NCBI GenBank assembly: GCA_023380755.1
Contig: JAMCSD010000008.1
Location: 30,991 to 94,990 of the forward strand
DNA length: 64,000 bases
Direction: 5' to 3'
Source of the DNA: Patescibacteria group bacterium
GTDB taxonomy: Bacteria > Patescibacteria > Microgenomatia > UBA12405
A program made the translations under genes and the position numbers. Position 1 is the first letter of the stretch; each line of letters opens with the position of its first letter. The notes beneath the pieces are model-generated. The model saw nothing but the letters and a program-made list of their open reading frames with translations, had not been told where the DNA came from and ran no database searches. Positions 8,286 through 17,096 of the stretch are shown in pieces.

Positions 8286-8930
8286 TTATGGGGAACGAAG
8301 GAGGCTGGGCTCCTGGAGCAATTCGGTAGAAGAAATGGTTTTACCATACATCACCGGGAAGGTGAATTTGAGAAGCAGCTCCTGAAGCTGCTGGCGGACA
8401 GGGACATCGGTGGTTTCGACAAGGTCGGCAAGAATGACAAAATTAAAACCCTGAGAAAAACCACTAACGATAGAAGCCAGAACGCAACCATCGGTGAAAA
8501 TGCCGGTAACAATCACATATTGGATTCCCCTTTTTCGAAACTCGTGGGTAATTTGAAGGTCGGAAAAAGCATCATAGGTATTTTTGGTAAAGACAAGATC
8601 AGTAGGTTGGGGTTTGACCCCATAAAATTGTTGGTCGAAACCGGTAGGGTCGTCAGAATAGTAGGTAGCAGCGGGATCGGTATAGAGTTCGTTAAGGTTA
8701 GCCGGAAGATGGGCTTGATCCCACGGGGTAATGGTGGTGAAAACAATGAGACCGCCAACTTTTTGGCGGTAGGCAGCTAAAAATTGCTCAAGACGAGGGA
8801 TCATCTCCCGGATTTGGGTAAAGTGGATGTGCCATTCGGGAGTTTCGCAGTTAAGATGGGCACAAGAATTGACGGGGTCGATAACTAAAAGGGCGGTATT
8901 GTTTTGGTTCATGTTTGGGTAGATTTTCAT
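8286..8930 (-). CDS. Isochorismatase-family cysteine hydrolase
   Basis: The 214-aa alpha/beta hydrolase has the family triad visible: Asp in LLVIDPVNS (about residue 18), Lys in FTKNTYDAF, and the nucleophilic Cys in FTDGCVLAS. The family covers nicotinamidases, ureidoacrylate hydrolases and isochorismatases, and the substrate cannot be fixed from sequence. A TATCAT -10 with a 7-nt gap to the ATG indicates a leaderless transcript. It is 19 nt upstream of the 68-aa gene, probably one operon. Confidence 0.88.
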   Translation of the reverse strand: MKIYPNMNQNNTALLVIDPVNSCAHLNCETPEWHIHFTQIREMIPRLEQFLAAYRQKVGGLIVFTTITPWDQAHLPANLNELYTDPAATYYSDDPTGFDQQFYGVKPQPTDLVFTKNTYDAFSDLQITHEFRKRGIQYVIVTGIFTDGCVLASIVSGFSQGFNFVILADLVETTDVPVRQQLQELLLKFTFPVMYGKTISSTELLQEPSLLRSP

Positions 8931-9007
8931 ATGTTATATGATAACATTTGATCCCATAAAGATCTCTTTTTTTAAGTGATGAGTTGTGATTAGCTATTGA
9001 TAGTTAA

Positions 9008-9757
9008 ATGACTGAGGTGGTATCTTGCCAACAAAGATTTGTGGAAAGATACCGGGCCGCCTACTCCCTGCAACCAACTTACTACCTATTAGGACACGAG
9101 CCGCTACCAGCAACTTCATCAGTAAATTTTTGCCGATCGCGAACAGCTTTGCTGGATGCCCTGCTGACCACACAACCGGACACGATTACCTTTCCCCACG
9201 CGCTTTTAGCAGAATATGTAACAGCTTTATCCTTAGAACCACTGTTGACCCCGTGGGACCACCGTGTTGACTTAGCCCCACAGTCGCTGGAGCACGGCAG
9301 GGGGCAAAGAGGAGTGGACCTGTTAATCCGCAATGCGGAAGATAAAATAATGCTAGGGATTGACGTGAAGTTGAAAAGCAACCGGTCGAGACATAACCAA
9401 AACGGCGGTGCCTGGCTAGACAACCTGAAAGCACCATACATTAATCTGACGCTGGGAAATTGGGAAGTAGTAACCCGGGAAGGAGCGGGGGTAAAGGGGT
9501 GGCTAATTAACTGCGTCCTGCCCAATGTTCCCGAGAGCGGCAAAATCCCCCACCTTGACGAACTGCGGGCTTTTTTGGTACCGCGGATAAAAAATAGTCT
9601 AGTAAGCCAGCTGGAAATATCCCGATCGGGCCATCCCCACCCGTGGTATCACTTACCAGAATCAAGACAAGAAAGAATTGTGTACCGACAAAAACTGGAG
9701 GGAATGATTGAAATTTTTGGGCAAATTGAAGCAAGAAGAAGAAAAGATTATAATTAA
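9008..9757 (+). CDS. Hypothetical protein with PD-(D/E)XK-like motif
   Basis: The 249-aa soluble protein contains RGVDLLI, about ten residues, then GIDVKLKSN (about residues 101-125). This spacing and composition match the catalytic Asp and D/E-x-K of the PD-(D/E)XK nuclease fold. Many Arg/His/Trp residues follow. A nuclease acting on damaged or foreign DNA is possible, but neighbours (flavodoxin, thymidine kinase) give no direct support. The fold suggestion is inference from a short motif. Confidence 0.5.
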   Translation: MTEVVSCQQRFVERYRAAYSLQPTYYLLGHEPLPATSSVNFCRSRTALLDALLTTQPDTITFPHALLAEYVTALSLEPLLTPWDHRVDLAPQSLEHGRGQRGVDLLIRNAEDKIMLGIDVKLKSNRSRHNQNGGAWLDNLKAPYINLTLGNWEVVTREGAGVKGWLINCVLPNVPESGKIPHLDELRAFLVPRIKNSLVSQLEISRSGHPHPWYHLPESRQERIVYRQKLEGMIEIFGQIEARRRKDYN

Positions 9758-9760
9758 TTA

Positions 9761-10198
9761 ATGAAACTATTGGTAATATTTGATTCGATGTATGGCAATA
9801 CGAAGATAATCGCCGAAACAGTGGCTAAAGAACTAGGAAAGGAGGCGAAGGTTAAACAGGCCGAAGAAATAGGTAATAAGGATTGGGAAGGAGTCAGGGC
9901 AGTGGTAGTGGGCAGCCCAATTAACGGCTGGAAACCGTCGGTCAAGATGGAAGCGTTTTTAAACGGCCTTAAACAAGGACAATTAAACGGGATGAAGGCG
10001 GCAGCTTTTGACACGCGAATTAATTTTATTTTCCATGGGGACGCGGCAAAAAAAATCGAAAAAAAATTGCGAGCGGCGGGGGCAGAAATTGTAGCGGCGC
10101 CAGGGAATTTCTTTGTGAAAGGAACAGAAGGCCCGCTAGCGGAAGGAGAAATAGATAAGGCTAAAGTTTGGACGAAATCTTTTAAAGCAAAAATCTAG
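9761..10198 (+). CDS. Flavodoxin-like protein
   Basis: The 145-aa flavodoxin fold has the N-terminal FMN phosphate-binding loop (DSMYGNTKIIA) and GSPINGW near residue 50. It is a low-potential electron carrier or FMN-dependent redox protein in the cytoplasm. It starts three bases after the previous stop, yet has its own TATAAT (9749-9754) with a 6-nt spacing, so it can be made from a leaderless mRNA. Confidence 0.9.
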   Translation: MKLLVIFDSMYGNTKIIAETVAKELGKEAKVKQAEEIGNKDWEGVRAVVVGSPINGWKPSVKMEAFLNGLKQGQLNGMKAAAFDTRINFIFHGDAAKKIEKKLRAAGAEIVAAPGNFFVKGTEGPLAEGEIDKAKVWTKSFKAKI

Positions 10199-10245
10199 GA
10201 AGAAGAAAGATTTTAAAAAGATGAGGGTTGAGTTTATACTAGGGC

Positions 10246-10890
10246 GTGAGGCGATGTCGGGAATTTATTACAGGCTCAGTGGGGGTAATGTACAGCGGCA
10301 AGTCAGAATGGCTAATCCGACAAGCAAGAGCAGCAGAAGCGGTGGGCGAAGTGGTGTTGTTTGTGAAACCGGCAGTAGACAACCGTTTTGGACCAACAGA
10401 GGCCCGGAGCCGGTCAGGGAGCTGGCATGAAGCGGTAGCGGTAACAAATTCGATGGAAATTGCGGAATTATATGAAAGGAGCGTGGAAAAACCACATTTA
10501 GTGGCGATTGATGAGGTGCAATTTTTTGACCCGAAAATCGTGGAGGTGGTGCTTTATTTGGCGGAAGAATGCGGCTGCCAAACGGCTTATTCGGGATTAA
10601 ACACCGATTTTCGCGGCAACCCGTTTGGACCAATCCAGGGACTAATGGCGGTTTCGACAGACTTAAATATTATGACGGCCAGGTGCACAGCCCATGTCAA
10701 CAATGGGGACAAGCGGAAATGCGGAGCACGAGCTCATTATACCCAACGGCTGATTAATGGCCAACCTGCACCGTATGAGAGTGAAATTATTGTGATTGAT
10801 CACTTAGGGAAGACAGAAGTAACTTATGAAGCGCGGTGCGCCGACCACTGGAGTGTGCCAGGAATGCCAAAAAGACTGGTAAAGGGATAA
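10246..10890 (+). CDS. tdk: Thymidine kinase (type II)
   Basis: The 214-aa enzyme phosphorylates deoxythymidine with ATP (salvage). The P-loop is VGVMYSGKSEWLI, the Walker B/DEVQF motif is VAIDEVQFFD, a lasso with Cys residues (RCTAHVNNGDKRKCGAR) binds zinc, and a C-terminal Cys lies in ARCADHW. The start is GTG 10246: TATACT ends 5 nt earlier and no ATG is available before the P-loop strand. The short N-terminus is normal for the family. Salvage fits a reduced-genome bacterium. Confidence 0.92.
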   Translation: MRRCREFITGSVGVMYSGKSEWLIRQARAAEAVGEVVLFVKPAVDNRFGPTEARSRSGSWHEAVAVTNSMEIAELYERSVEKPHLVAIDEVQFFDPKIVEVVLYLAEECGCQTAYSGLNTDFRGNPFGPIQGLMAVSTDLNIMTARCTAHVNNGDKRKCGARAHYTQRLINGQPAPYESEIIVIDHLGKTEVTYEARCADHWSVPGMPKRLVKG

Positions 10891-10967
10891 AGGGAAGGAA
10901 ACTAGTATCTTGTAGCAGAAGGAGGTCTTTGTTATGATGAACCATTACTTATTCAGTAGGAGCTGAA

Positions 10968-11429
10968 ATGAATGAGGGCATTTTGGATTACATGAGCAAA
11001 GACCATGACCGGTTAGATAAAATTTATCAAGAATTTCAAAAGGTACGAGAGAAAGACAAAGAAGAAGCACGGGATTTATTTCATGAATTTAAAACCGGAT
11101 TACAACGGCATATTATTTGGGAGGAAGACATTCTCTTTCCCCTATTTGAAGAAAAGACAGAAGCAAAAGAAAACGGACCAACCGAGGTGATGCGACAAGA
11201 GCACCGAGAGATTAAAGAAGTACTGGAAAAGATTCATGACGAAGTGCGGCAGGGAACGGGCGGCCAAAAGTTAGATAAGGAATTGTATGGAATATTGGAA
11301 GAACATAACAGAAAAGAGGAAATGATCCTTTACCCCTGGATCGACCGAGCCATTAGTGAGAAAGAGGCCAAAGAAATTTTTGTAAAGATGAAGCAAATTG
11401 CCCCGGAAAGGTACAATCATTGCTGTTAA
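10968..11429 (+). CDS. Hemerythrin-like (HHE) iron-binding protein
   Basis: The 153-aa four-helix protein has metal-ligand pattern residues in KDHDRLD, HIIWEED, MRQEHREI and LEEHNRKEEMILYPW, typical of HHE domains. It likely binds a di-iron centre and O2 or NO, and may assist iron or redox stress response. A Shine-Dalgarno-like TAGGAG lies before the ATG. The C-terminal NHCC is an unusual Cys-Cys ending. Confidence 0.9.
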   Translation: MNEGILDYMSKDHDRLDKIYQEFQKVREKDKEEARDLFHEFKTGLQRHIIWEEDILFPLFEEKTEAKENGPTEVMRQEHREIKEVLEKIHDEVRQGTGGQKLDKELYGILEEHNRKEEMILYPWIDRAISEKEAKEIFVKMKQIAPERYNHCC

Positions 11430-11604
11430 GGAGTGGGGCGAAGAGTGGGAACAATTAACGCGGATTATCCGTATGTTAGCGGTGAAGCTTTATAACAACT
11501 ACAGAACTTATAGTAAAATAGGGGGTTCAGTAAACTTTACAGAAAGCCTGTAAATAGTGGACTGAGGCACACTAACAATTTGGTTGAGAACAAGGAGTAA
11601 GGAC
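11430..11604 (+). other. Leader region of the GHKL operon
   Basis: A TAAAAT-like -10 near 11514-11519 would yield a leader of roughly 80 nt. It contains a perfect 7-bp inverted repeat, TTTACAG (11536-11542) and CTGTAAA (11548-11554), with loop AAAGC. AAGGAG (11592-11597) lies 7 nt before ATG 11605. A long structured leader is unusual in this mostly leaderless genome and suggests post-transcriptional control or a repressor site. Confidence 0.5.
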
Positions 11605-12276
11605 ATGGAGAGGGTAACTCTTAGCGCGTGCATTCAAAAACTAATTGCCCTGGGGGTATCAGTCGAATTGATTCTGCAGATAACAAAGACGCGACCAGAT
11701 GCTTTAGGCGAATGGTTAGGGGAAGTCAGAGAGCCATCAGGGGAAACACTGATACGAATGCTGTGGCTGTGCTGGCAGTATGATCTCTACCCAGGACGGT
11801 TAATGCCAAACGAAATTATCCGTGGACTGGCAACGATAATTGCCTGTGACCTGCTGCCGCCAGTAGAAATCAGTAAAACAATAGGATTCCCAACTGAGAC
11901 GCCGAAAGCAAACGCCAACCAAGGATTGTTTGGTTATCTTTTGGGCCGGACCGGGAAAATGTTGCCCGAACGGGAAGAAAGAGCCCAAAGCTTAATCCGT
12001 TATTATCGAGAGCGATTCCCACCAAAACCCTCGGTAACGCCCCGACCAGAAAAAGTGAACGGGTCAAGGAGTGCTTACGCCGCGGACCTGGTGATTAAAT
12101 TAGCAGAAGTACTCAAACCACTTTTAGAGGCCGATGAACCAGGTGAACGGGAAAAATTCCGCCGCCGGATTCAACAAAACGGAGAAGACACTCTGTTTGA
12201 GGCGAGCAACATGCTGTCGGCGGTGTGTTCCGAAAGTGCCAGAAAGGAATGGCGGAGATCAAGCAGAAGGAGATAA
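11605..12276 (+). CDS. Hypothetical helical protein, GHKL partner
   Basis: The 223-aa product starts MERVTLSACIQKLIALG, at the ATG fixed by AAGGAG. The N-terminal ~75 residues look like an HTH-type helical bundle (VSVELILQITKTRPDALGEWLGE, then WLCWQYDLYPG). The C-terminal part is charged and helical with an Arg-rich end. It may be a DNA-binding partner or regulator of the following GHKL ATPase, 5 nt downstream in the same operon. I do not recognise a family. Confidence 0.65.
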   Translation: MERVTLSACIQKLIALGVSVELILQITKTRPDALGEWLGEVREPSGETLIRMLWLCWQYDLYPGRLMPNEIIRGLATIIACDLLPPVEISKTIGFPTETPKANANQGLFGYLLGRTGKMLPEREERAQSLIRYYRERFPPKPSVTPRPEKVNGSRSAYAADLVIKLAEVLKPLLEADEPGEREKFRRRIQQNGEDTLFEASNMLSAVCSESARKEWRRSSRRR

Positions 12277-12281
12277 CAGAG

Positions 12282-13982
12282 ATGGACACGACAACTACCC
12301 TACAGTTCGGGTTTGACACCAGAAATATTGTCAATATCTTGGCCGGCGAATACCCCACACTGAAGGACATCATCCGAGAAGGAGCGCAAAACGGGATTGA
12401 TGCCGGCGCCACACGACTGATGATCGTGCTGAACCACAAAGACAGACGGGTAGACGTGATGGATAACGGTAAAGGGGCATCTTTTGAGGAAATTAGAGCC
12501 AAGTTTTTACAAATCGGGAAGACGAATAAATCAGGGAATGTCTATGGAATGTTTGGAGTGGGATTGCTAAGCCCGATTGGGAAATGTAAGAAGGTGTTTT
12601 TTACCAGCCGCACCAAAGGGGACCATGCGTTCTATGATCTGGTGATCGACGAAAAGGAACTGCAAAAAAGCATGGGGGTACCGCAAATTGCCGTAAGGCC
12701 ATCAACAGCTGACGCCGGCAAGGAATGGTGGACCACCCGGGTGACAATGTTGGGAATTAAAGAGGACCATTACACCTGCAGATTCCCAACGCCTCAGGAA
12801 ATCGAATCGGAAATCATTTCCAACTTCAACGTCGGCTTGGAACGTAATAAGACAGACGTGGTGATCATTGTAATTAGCGAGCATGGGATTGCCGAAAAAG
12901 CGTATACCTTTAAGGCGAGGCCTTATGGGGGCGAACCGCTACCAGAGACAGAGATCAGCGACGACAGCAAACGAGGCGGGAAAGCACTTTTCCGGCTATT
13001 TGTGGTCCGATCACGACGCGGCGGCCGAGGAGTGAGTGTGGGAAATAGGGTAAACCCATCGCGAATTCGGTGGACGGATTTTGTCCGACATATGAGCCAG
13101 GAGCAGTTATCGAGCGATCTGTCTAAGGCGCTGTCGAAAGAAAGCGGCTTTTTTGAAGGAGAAATCCTGACATCAGCACTCGCGTTCTTAAATGTGGACC
13201 GGCAAACATTTAAGATGAGTGACCAACTGCTAGAATTCCTGGTGGCGATCGAGAAATGGTGGCAAACTATCGGAAAGGAGATATATGAGGAGGCGATCGA
13301 AGAAGGCCGAGACCAGGTCTACCAAGTGAGCATGTTAAATGTCTTAAGGGATGTCCAAAACACCATCCTGAAAGATGATGAGACGAGGAAGGCGCTGTAC
13401 CAGGAGCTCTCGGCGATGATGAGGACAGGAACCGTGGGTGACAGCCACGCCCGAGTGCCGCGAAAAAATTTAGTCGGAGATCAACCGGATAAGTCGCTGG
13501 CAACACTGGGCGGACCGATAAAGCCGAAAAGCAATACCTACCAAGGGCACGAGATATCGGACAGACCGAAGGCCAAACAGGGAGATGTGACCACATCAGC
13601 TTTGGGGCCGATGGGCCGAAAACGACGGATCGTCAAAGATGACGGAACGGGATTGCAAATGGAAGTGGCGACGATGGCCGGAAGTTCGCTAGCATATGAG
13701 TTCATCCCGGAAATGGCATTGATCAGGATTAACAGCCGACACCCGGATTTTGCGCGGTGTGAAGACAAGAGTGATCGGGTGCTGACGCAATACATGGCCT
13801 TAATCGCCCAAGACGTTATCCTGAAGATCATTACCAGATCCCTGGAAGATGACAAGACAAACCGGATGCTGGATATGAAACGAGCGATGGCAGTCAGATC
13901 GCTGACGATGTCGCCACTGTTTAACCAGGGGGCATTGTTATCGCAAGCCCGGGAAGAGAGGGAAAAGAAAGAAAAGAAATAA
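12282..13982 (+). CDS. GHKL-superfamily ATPase (MutL/Hsp90/MORC-like)
   Basis: The 566-aa protein has an N-terminal GHKL ATPase domain: N box REGAQNGIDAG, G1 box DNGKGAS, and the lid/G2 YGMFGVGLLSPIG. A second alpha/beta domain with LFVVRSRRGGRGVSVGNR follows. A charged, low-complexity linker (about residues 385-450) leads to a C-terminal segment (MALIRINSRHPDF) often seen in uncharacterised ATP-binding proteins of this kind. It is probably an ATP-driven clamp. It is co-transcribed with the preceding helical gene and has an SD (GAAGGAG) before ATG. A defence or repair function is possible but not shown. Confidence 0.82.
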   Translation: MDTTTTLQFGFDTRNIVNILAGEYPTLKDIIREGAQNGIDAGATRLMIVLNHKDRRVDVMDNGKGASFEEIRAKFLQIGKTNKSGNVYGMFGVGLLSPIGKCKKVFFTSRTKGDHAFYDLVIDEKELQKSMGVPQIAVRPSTADAGKEWWTTRVTMLGIKEDHYTCRFPTPQEIESEIISNFNVGLERNKTDVVIIVISEHGIAEKAYTFKARPYGGEPLPETEISDDSKRGGKALFRLFVVRSRRGGRGVSVGNRVNPSRIRWTDFVRHMSQEQLSSDLSKALSKESGFFEGEILTSALAFLNVDRQTFKMSDQLLEFLVAIEKWWQTIGKEIYEEAIEEGRDQVYQVSMLNVLRDVQNTILKDDETRKALYQELSAMMRTGTVGDSHARVPRKNLVGDQPDKSLATLGGPIKPKSNTYQGHEISDRPKAKQGDVTTSALGPMGRKRRIVKDDGTGLQMEVATMAGSSLAYEFIPEMALIRINSRHPDFARCEDKSDRVLTQYMALIAQDVILKIITRSLEDDKTNRMLDMKRAMAVRSLTMSPLFNQGALLSQAREEREKKEKK

Positions 13983-13998
13983 AAGTTCTCAACCAGAA

Positions 13999-14036
13999 GA
14001 TACGCCTCCTGGGCTAACAGGCAAAGGGGGCGTATC
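13999..14036 (+). terminator. Hairpin after GHKL operon
   Basis: Stem GATACGCC (13999-14006) pairs with GGCGTATC (14029-14036). The downstream T-run is weak, so it is a possible intrinsic terminator or 3'-end stabiliser. Confidence 0.5.
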
Positions 14037-14056
14037 GACTTATCTTAAAATAAATT

Positions 14057-14287
14057 ATGGTACGGCTATTTTTCCCACCAAAAACATTGGAAAAAATGAA
14101 GGCGATGGGGATCGCAGAGGCAGATATCGAGGATGTGTTTAATAAAGGCCAGCACGGAGTAAGCAAAGGCAATAAGATGGCAATTCGAAAATATAATGGT
14201 TACGAAATCGGAATTTTTTATGTTATGGCGACTTTTGGCCCTTATGATTATGCAGTGGTGGCGGTATGGAAGCGGGAGAGGGGTTAA
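14057..14287 (+). CDS. Small DUF4258/RelE-like hypothetical protein
   Basis: The 76-aa protein shows a beta-rich C-terminal half (YEIGIFYVMATFG, YAVVAVWKRERG) after two helices. This is reminiscent of DUF4258 or RelE-fold proteins. No antitoxin is adjacent. TAAAAT lies 5 nt before the ATG (leaderless). Its stop touches the stop of the convergent MFS gene. Confidence 0.55.
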   Translation: MVRLFFPPKTLEKMKAMGIAEADIEDVFNKGQHGVSKGNKMAIRKYNGYEIGIFYVMATFGPYDYAVVAVWKRERG

Positions 14288-15454
14288 TCAACGAAGGCTC
14301 TTGGCAGCATAGACGAAAGTAAGAATCAAAACGACAGCGGCTATAAGATAGGGAGAACGGATCCCAAGGGCGCTATAAAAGAAAGTACCAGTTATGGGGC
14401 CGATTAAGCGAGCCAGACTGCCAACAGATTGACTGGTACCCATGATATTCCCCTGCTCGGTGTCGGGGGTTAATTTGGAAATTAAACCAGCAAGTACCGG
14501 ACCGGAAAGGTTGTTACTGACAGCAAGAATAGTAACCGCCAAAATAAGAATGAAAATAGTCGAACTATAGGCAATTAGAACTAGGGAAAGGGCCATACCA
14601 ACCAGAGAGAAAACAATAATCTGATTCTCGGACAGCCAAGAAAGGATTTTTTTGAGGAAAAAAAGCTGTAAGAGTATGCCGACAATGCCCAAGTAGGCGA
14701 AGAGGAAGCCGTTAGCAGCGGCATCGAGACCCAGGGAATGCTGAGTAAAAAGAGCAAAGGTACCCTGCATCAGAGAAAAGGCTAACATCGTTAAAAAGGA
14801 AATGGTGAGCAAGAGACCAACTTCAGGATGGGTAAGGGCATCAATAAAGTCTTGAAAGTTAAAAACCAATTTAGGCTTCGGGGAGCGGTTAGCAGATGAA
14901 TGACTTTCCCGGCGGGACTCGGGAAGGAAAAAATAGGTTAACAAGGTGGCAACGAGAGCGGCAAAGGCGGCCACAAAGGCGGGAACAGCATAACCGTAGC
15001 GGGAAAGAAAACCACCCAAAGCCGGGCCAAGGATAAAACCGAGACTAAAGGCAGCCATCATTACCCCCATGCTTTGAGTACGATTTTCCTTGGTGGTAAC
15101 ATCGGCAATATAGGCTTGAGCGGTGGAAATGTTGCCACCAGAGGCGCCATCGACAATCCGTGCCAAAAAGAGAACGGGGACAGACTTGGCCAGACCTAAT
15201 AACAAAAAAGAAAGGGTGGTGCCGCCAATAGAAAACAACAAAATGGGGCGGCGGCCATATTTATCGGATAACTCCCCTAAGATAGGCGAAGATAGTAACT
15301 GAAAGAGGGAGTAGGCGGCAGAAATCAGGCCAATAGTGAGAGGGCCAGCGCCAAAGCTTTCGACATAATAAGGTAAAAGGGGCAAGATGATGCCAAAACC
15401 CAAGAGATTGACAAAAATGATCAAAAAAATAATCCAGAGTCTTTTATCGGCCAT
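14288..15454 (-). CDS. MFS drug-efflux transporter (TetA-like)
   Basis: The 388-aa protein has 12 predicted membrane helices. The motif A loop is GELSDKYGRRP after helix 2, and motif C-like glycines occur in GFILGPALGGFLS after helix 5, which marks drug:H+ antiporters of the 12-TM family. It probably exports a small toxic compound. Single-gene unit, convergent with the small gene to its left and divergent from the HtrA-like protease. Confidence 0.9.
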   Translation of the reverse strand: MADKRLWIIFLIIFVNLLGFGIILPLLPYYVESFGAGPLTIGLISAAYSLFQLLSSPILGELSDKYGRRPILLFSIGGTTLSFLLLGLAKSVPVLFLARIVDGASGGNISTAQAYIADVTTKENRTQSMGVMMAAFSLGFILGPALGGFLSRYGYAVPAFVAAFAALVATLLTYFFLPESRRESHSSANRSPKPKLVFNFQDFIDALTHPEVGLLLTISFLTMLAFSLMQGTFALFTQHSLGLDAAANGFLFAYLGIVGILLQLFFLKKILSWLSENQIIVFSLVGMALSLVLIAYSSTIFILILAVTILAVSNNLSGPVLAGLISKLTPDTEQGNIMGTSQSVGSLARLIGPITGTFFYSALGIRSPYLIAAVVLILTFVYAAKSLR

Positions 15455-15524
15455 ATATGGGAAAAGGTAAATAAGGGCTTAGAAGTTTAACACGTCAATT
15501 GCCGACATGGGAAGGAATGGGGTA

Positions 15525-15543
15525 TACTAATATTATATTAGTA
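15525..15543. promoter_or_regulatory. 19-bp palindrome at HtrA-like promoter
   Basis: TACTAATATTATATTAGTA is symmetric around one central base. It overlaps a TATACT -10 (15523-15528) that has TTGCCG 18 bp upstream, so a dimeric regulator could sit on the transcription start. It differs in core from the TACTAnn dyads of the copper island. Confidence 0.5.
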
Positions 15544-15570
15544 GTAGTTACTTTTTGACAGGAGGGCTAT

Positions 15571-16326
15571 ATGAGATTGTTGGCACTACTACTGCTTTCA
15601 TGGATTTTGACCACGGGCCAAGGCCTGTTCACCCAACTACAAACAACACCTTACAATCCAAAAAATAATGAGGCAGTAGTCAAAACAATTAGTGACCAGT
15701 CTTCAGCAGTAGTAATGATTAGAGGGTTTGGGATGAGCCCATCGCGAATGAGATTATGGCGAAGCGGTGATTCGATTGTCCAATCAACCGAGGGAACAGG
15801 ATTTATTATTGACAGTTCGGGGACAATTCTGACCAATAAACACGTGGTCGATAATTCGGGAGAAACTTACTCGGTAATTACCAGCAACGGATTGAGGTAT
15901 TCGGTGGTATCGATTAACCGGGATCCGAGTAATGATGTGGCGGTGGTAAAAATTAACCCAAATGAACACCAGGGAGAAGCGCTAAAAGCATTAAGCTTAG
16001 GAGATTCAGATAATATTCAGGTGGGAGAGCAGGTGGTGGCCATGGGAGATGATCCGGGAAATACCTCGCCAACAATTTTAAGCGGTTTTATTATTGGGCG
16101 AGGAGACACGATAGTGGCGGAAGATTACCAGAGTAGTAATTCGGAAAAACTGTCTAACGTGATTGAAACCGATTTGGGATTAGTCCCGGGAAATTCGGGC
16201 AGCCCACTCTTGAATCAATCAGGAAAAGTGATCGGAATTAACACGGCAATATCGGGGGGACTGGAAACCATGAGTTTTGCCATACCGATTAATGCAGTAA
16301 AGGATTTTGTAAAAAACAATCAATAG
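15571..16326 (+). CDS. HtrA/DegP-like secreted serine protease without PDZ
   Basis: The 251-aa chymotrypsin-fold protease has an N-terminal signal peptide or anchor. The catalytic triad is visible: His in TNKHVVD, Asp in PSNDVAVVK, Ser in PGNSGSPLL. The frame ends right after the protease domain, so the PDZ domain usual in HtrA is missing. It probably performs envelope protein quality control. A Shine-Dalgarno GGAGGG precedes ATG, and the promoter carries a 19-bp palindrome, so expression is likely regulated. Confidence 0.9.
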   Translation: MRLLALLLLSWILTTGQGLFTQLQTTPYNPKNNEAVVKTISDQSSAVVMIRGFGMSPSRMRLWRSGDSIVQSTEGTGFIIDSSGTILTNKHVVDNSGETYSVITSNGLRYSVVSINRDPSNDVAVVKINPNEHQGEALKALSLGDSDNIQVGEQVVAMGDDPGNTSPTILSGFIIGRGDTIVAEDYQSSNSEKLSNVIETDLGLVPGNSGSPLLNQSGKVIGINTAISGGLETMSFAIPINAVKDFVKNNQ

Positions 16327-16384
16327 CAGTTGTAATAAAAAATTCAGTTGGGACGTATTAATAGGTTATTAATTAAATTTTATT

Positions 16385-17035
16385 ATGAAATTAAGACAAT
16401 GGATATTAAGTGGAGTGTTAATGATGCCAGTGCTGGCACTCCCCTGGCAGGTTCAGGCGTGGAACAATAAAACCACAGTCCATAATAGGCTGCAGAGTAA
16501 TGAAGAAACTAGGGAAAGAAAGATAGCGGCAACCCGGAGAGCGCGAATAATCAACCCCAGTCGCCGGGGAACCCTAAGTAATATTGACGGAACAACGCTA
16601 ATATTGACAGCAACTGACGGAAAAACATATACGGTAAATATTAATAGTAATACGGTCTTAAGAAGGAGATTTGGAGGACTCTCCAATTTGGGTGAATTTA
16701 GTAATGGCGACCAATTGCTGGTAATGGGACCAGTAGACACAACGAATAAGACAATTACAGCCCGGACAATATGGGATAATTCAATCCAAAAGTTCAACGG
16801 AACCTTTTTGGGAACAGTGACTCCAATCGATAATACCAGCTTTACATTAAGCTCAGCCAAAAGGGGCGAGCAAAAGGTGGTTTTTGAGACGAATATCAAG
16901 TTTGTAAACAGCCAAGGCAAGATGATGGCGGCAACCGACATTAAGGCAAACGACAAGGTCCGAGTGTCGGGATTATGGGACAGCAAACATAAGCAAATCA
17001 CGGAAGTAAAGACAGTACGAGATTTATCGTCCTAA
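16385..17035 (+). CDS. Exported DUF5666-like protein
   Basis: The 216-aa product has a clear signal peptide (cleavage near AWNN). It then has two repeated small beta-barrel units, GTLSNIDGTTLILTATDGKTYTVNI and GTFLGTVTPIDNTSFTLSS..., resembling DUF5666/OB-like repeats. Function unknown; it is extracytoplasmic. It lies 58 nt after the protease gene and is followed by a strong terminator. Confidence 0.75.
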   Translation: MKLRQWILSGVLMMPVLALPWQVQAWNNKTTVHNRLQSNEETRERKIAATRRARIINPSRRGTLSNIDGTTLILTATDGKTYTVNINSNTVLRRRFGGLSNLGEFSNGDQLLVMGPVDTTNKTITARTIWDNSIQKFNGTFLGTVTPIDNTSFTLSSAKRGEQKVVFETNIKFVNSQGKMMAATDIKANDKVRVSGLWDSKHKQITEVKTVRDLSS

Positions 17036-17055
17036 CGGTTAGAGTTGGTGCTGAC

Positions 17056-17086
17056 AAAAACCGGCAGTTTATTCTGCCGGTTTTTT
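17056..17086. terminator. Bidirectional intrinsic terminator
   Basis: AAAAACCGGCAG, loop TTTATT, CTGCCGGTTTTTT. The U-run in both directions serves the converging genes 16385-17035 and 17097-17600. Confidence 0.92.
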
Positions 17087-17096
17087 AAGGAATTAG

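Noticed and set aside
8520..8780. Plus-strand ORF inside the isochorismatase region
   Set aside because: It is the antisense shadow of a gene with a clear catalytic triad and promoter.
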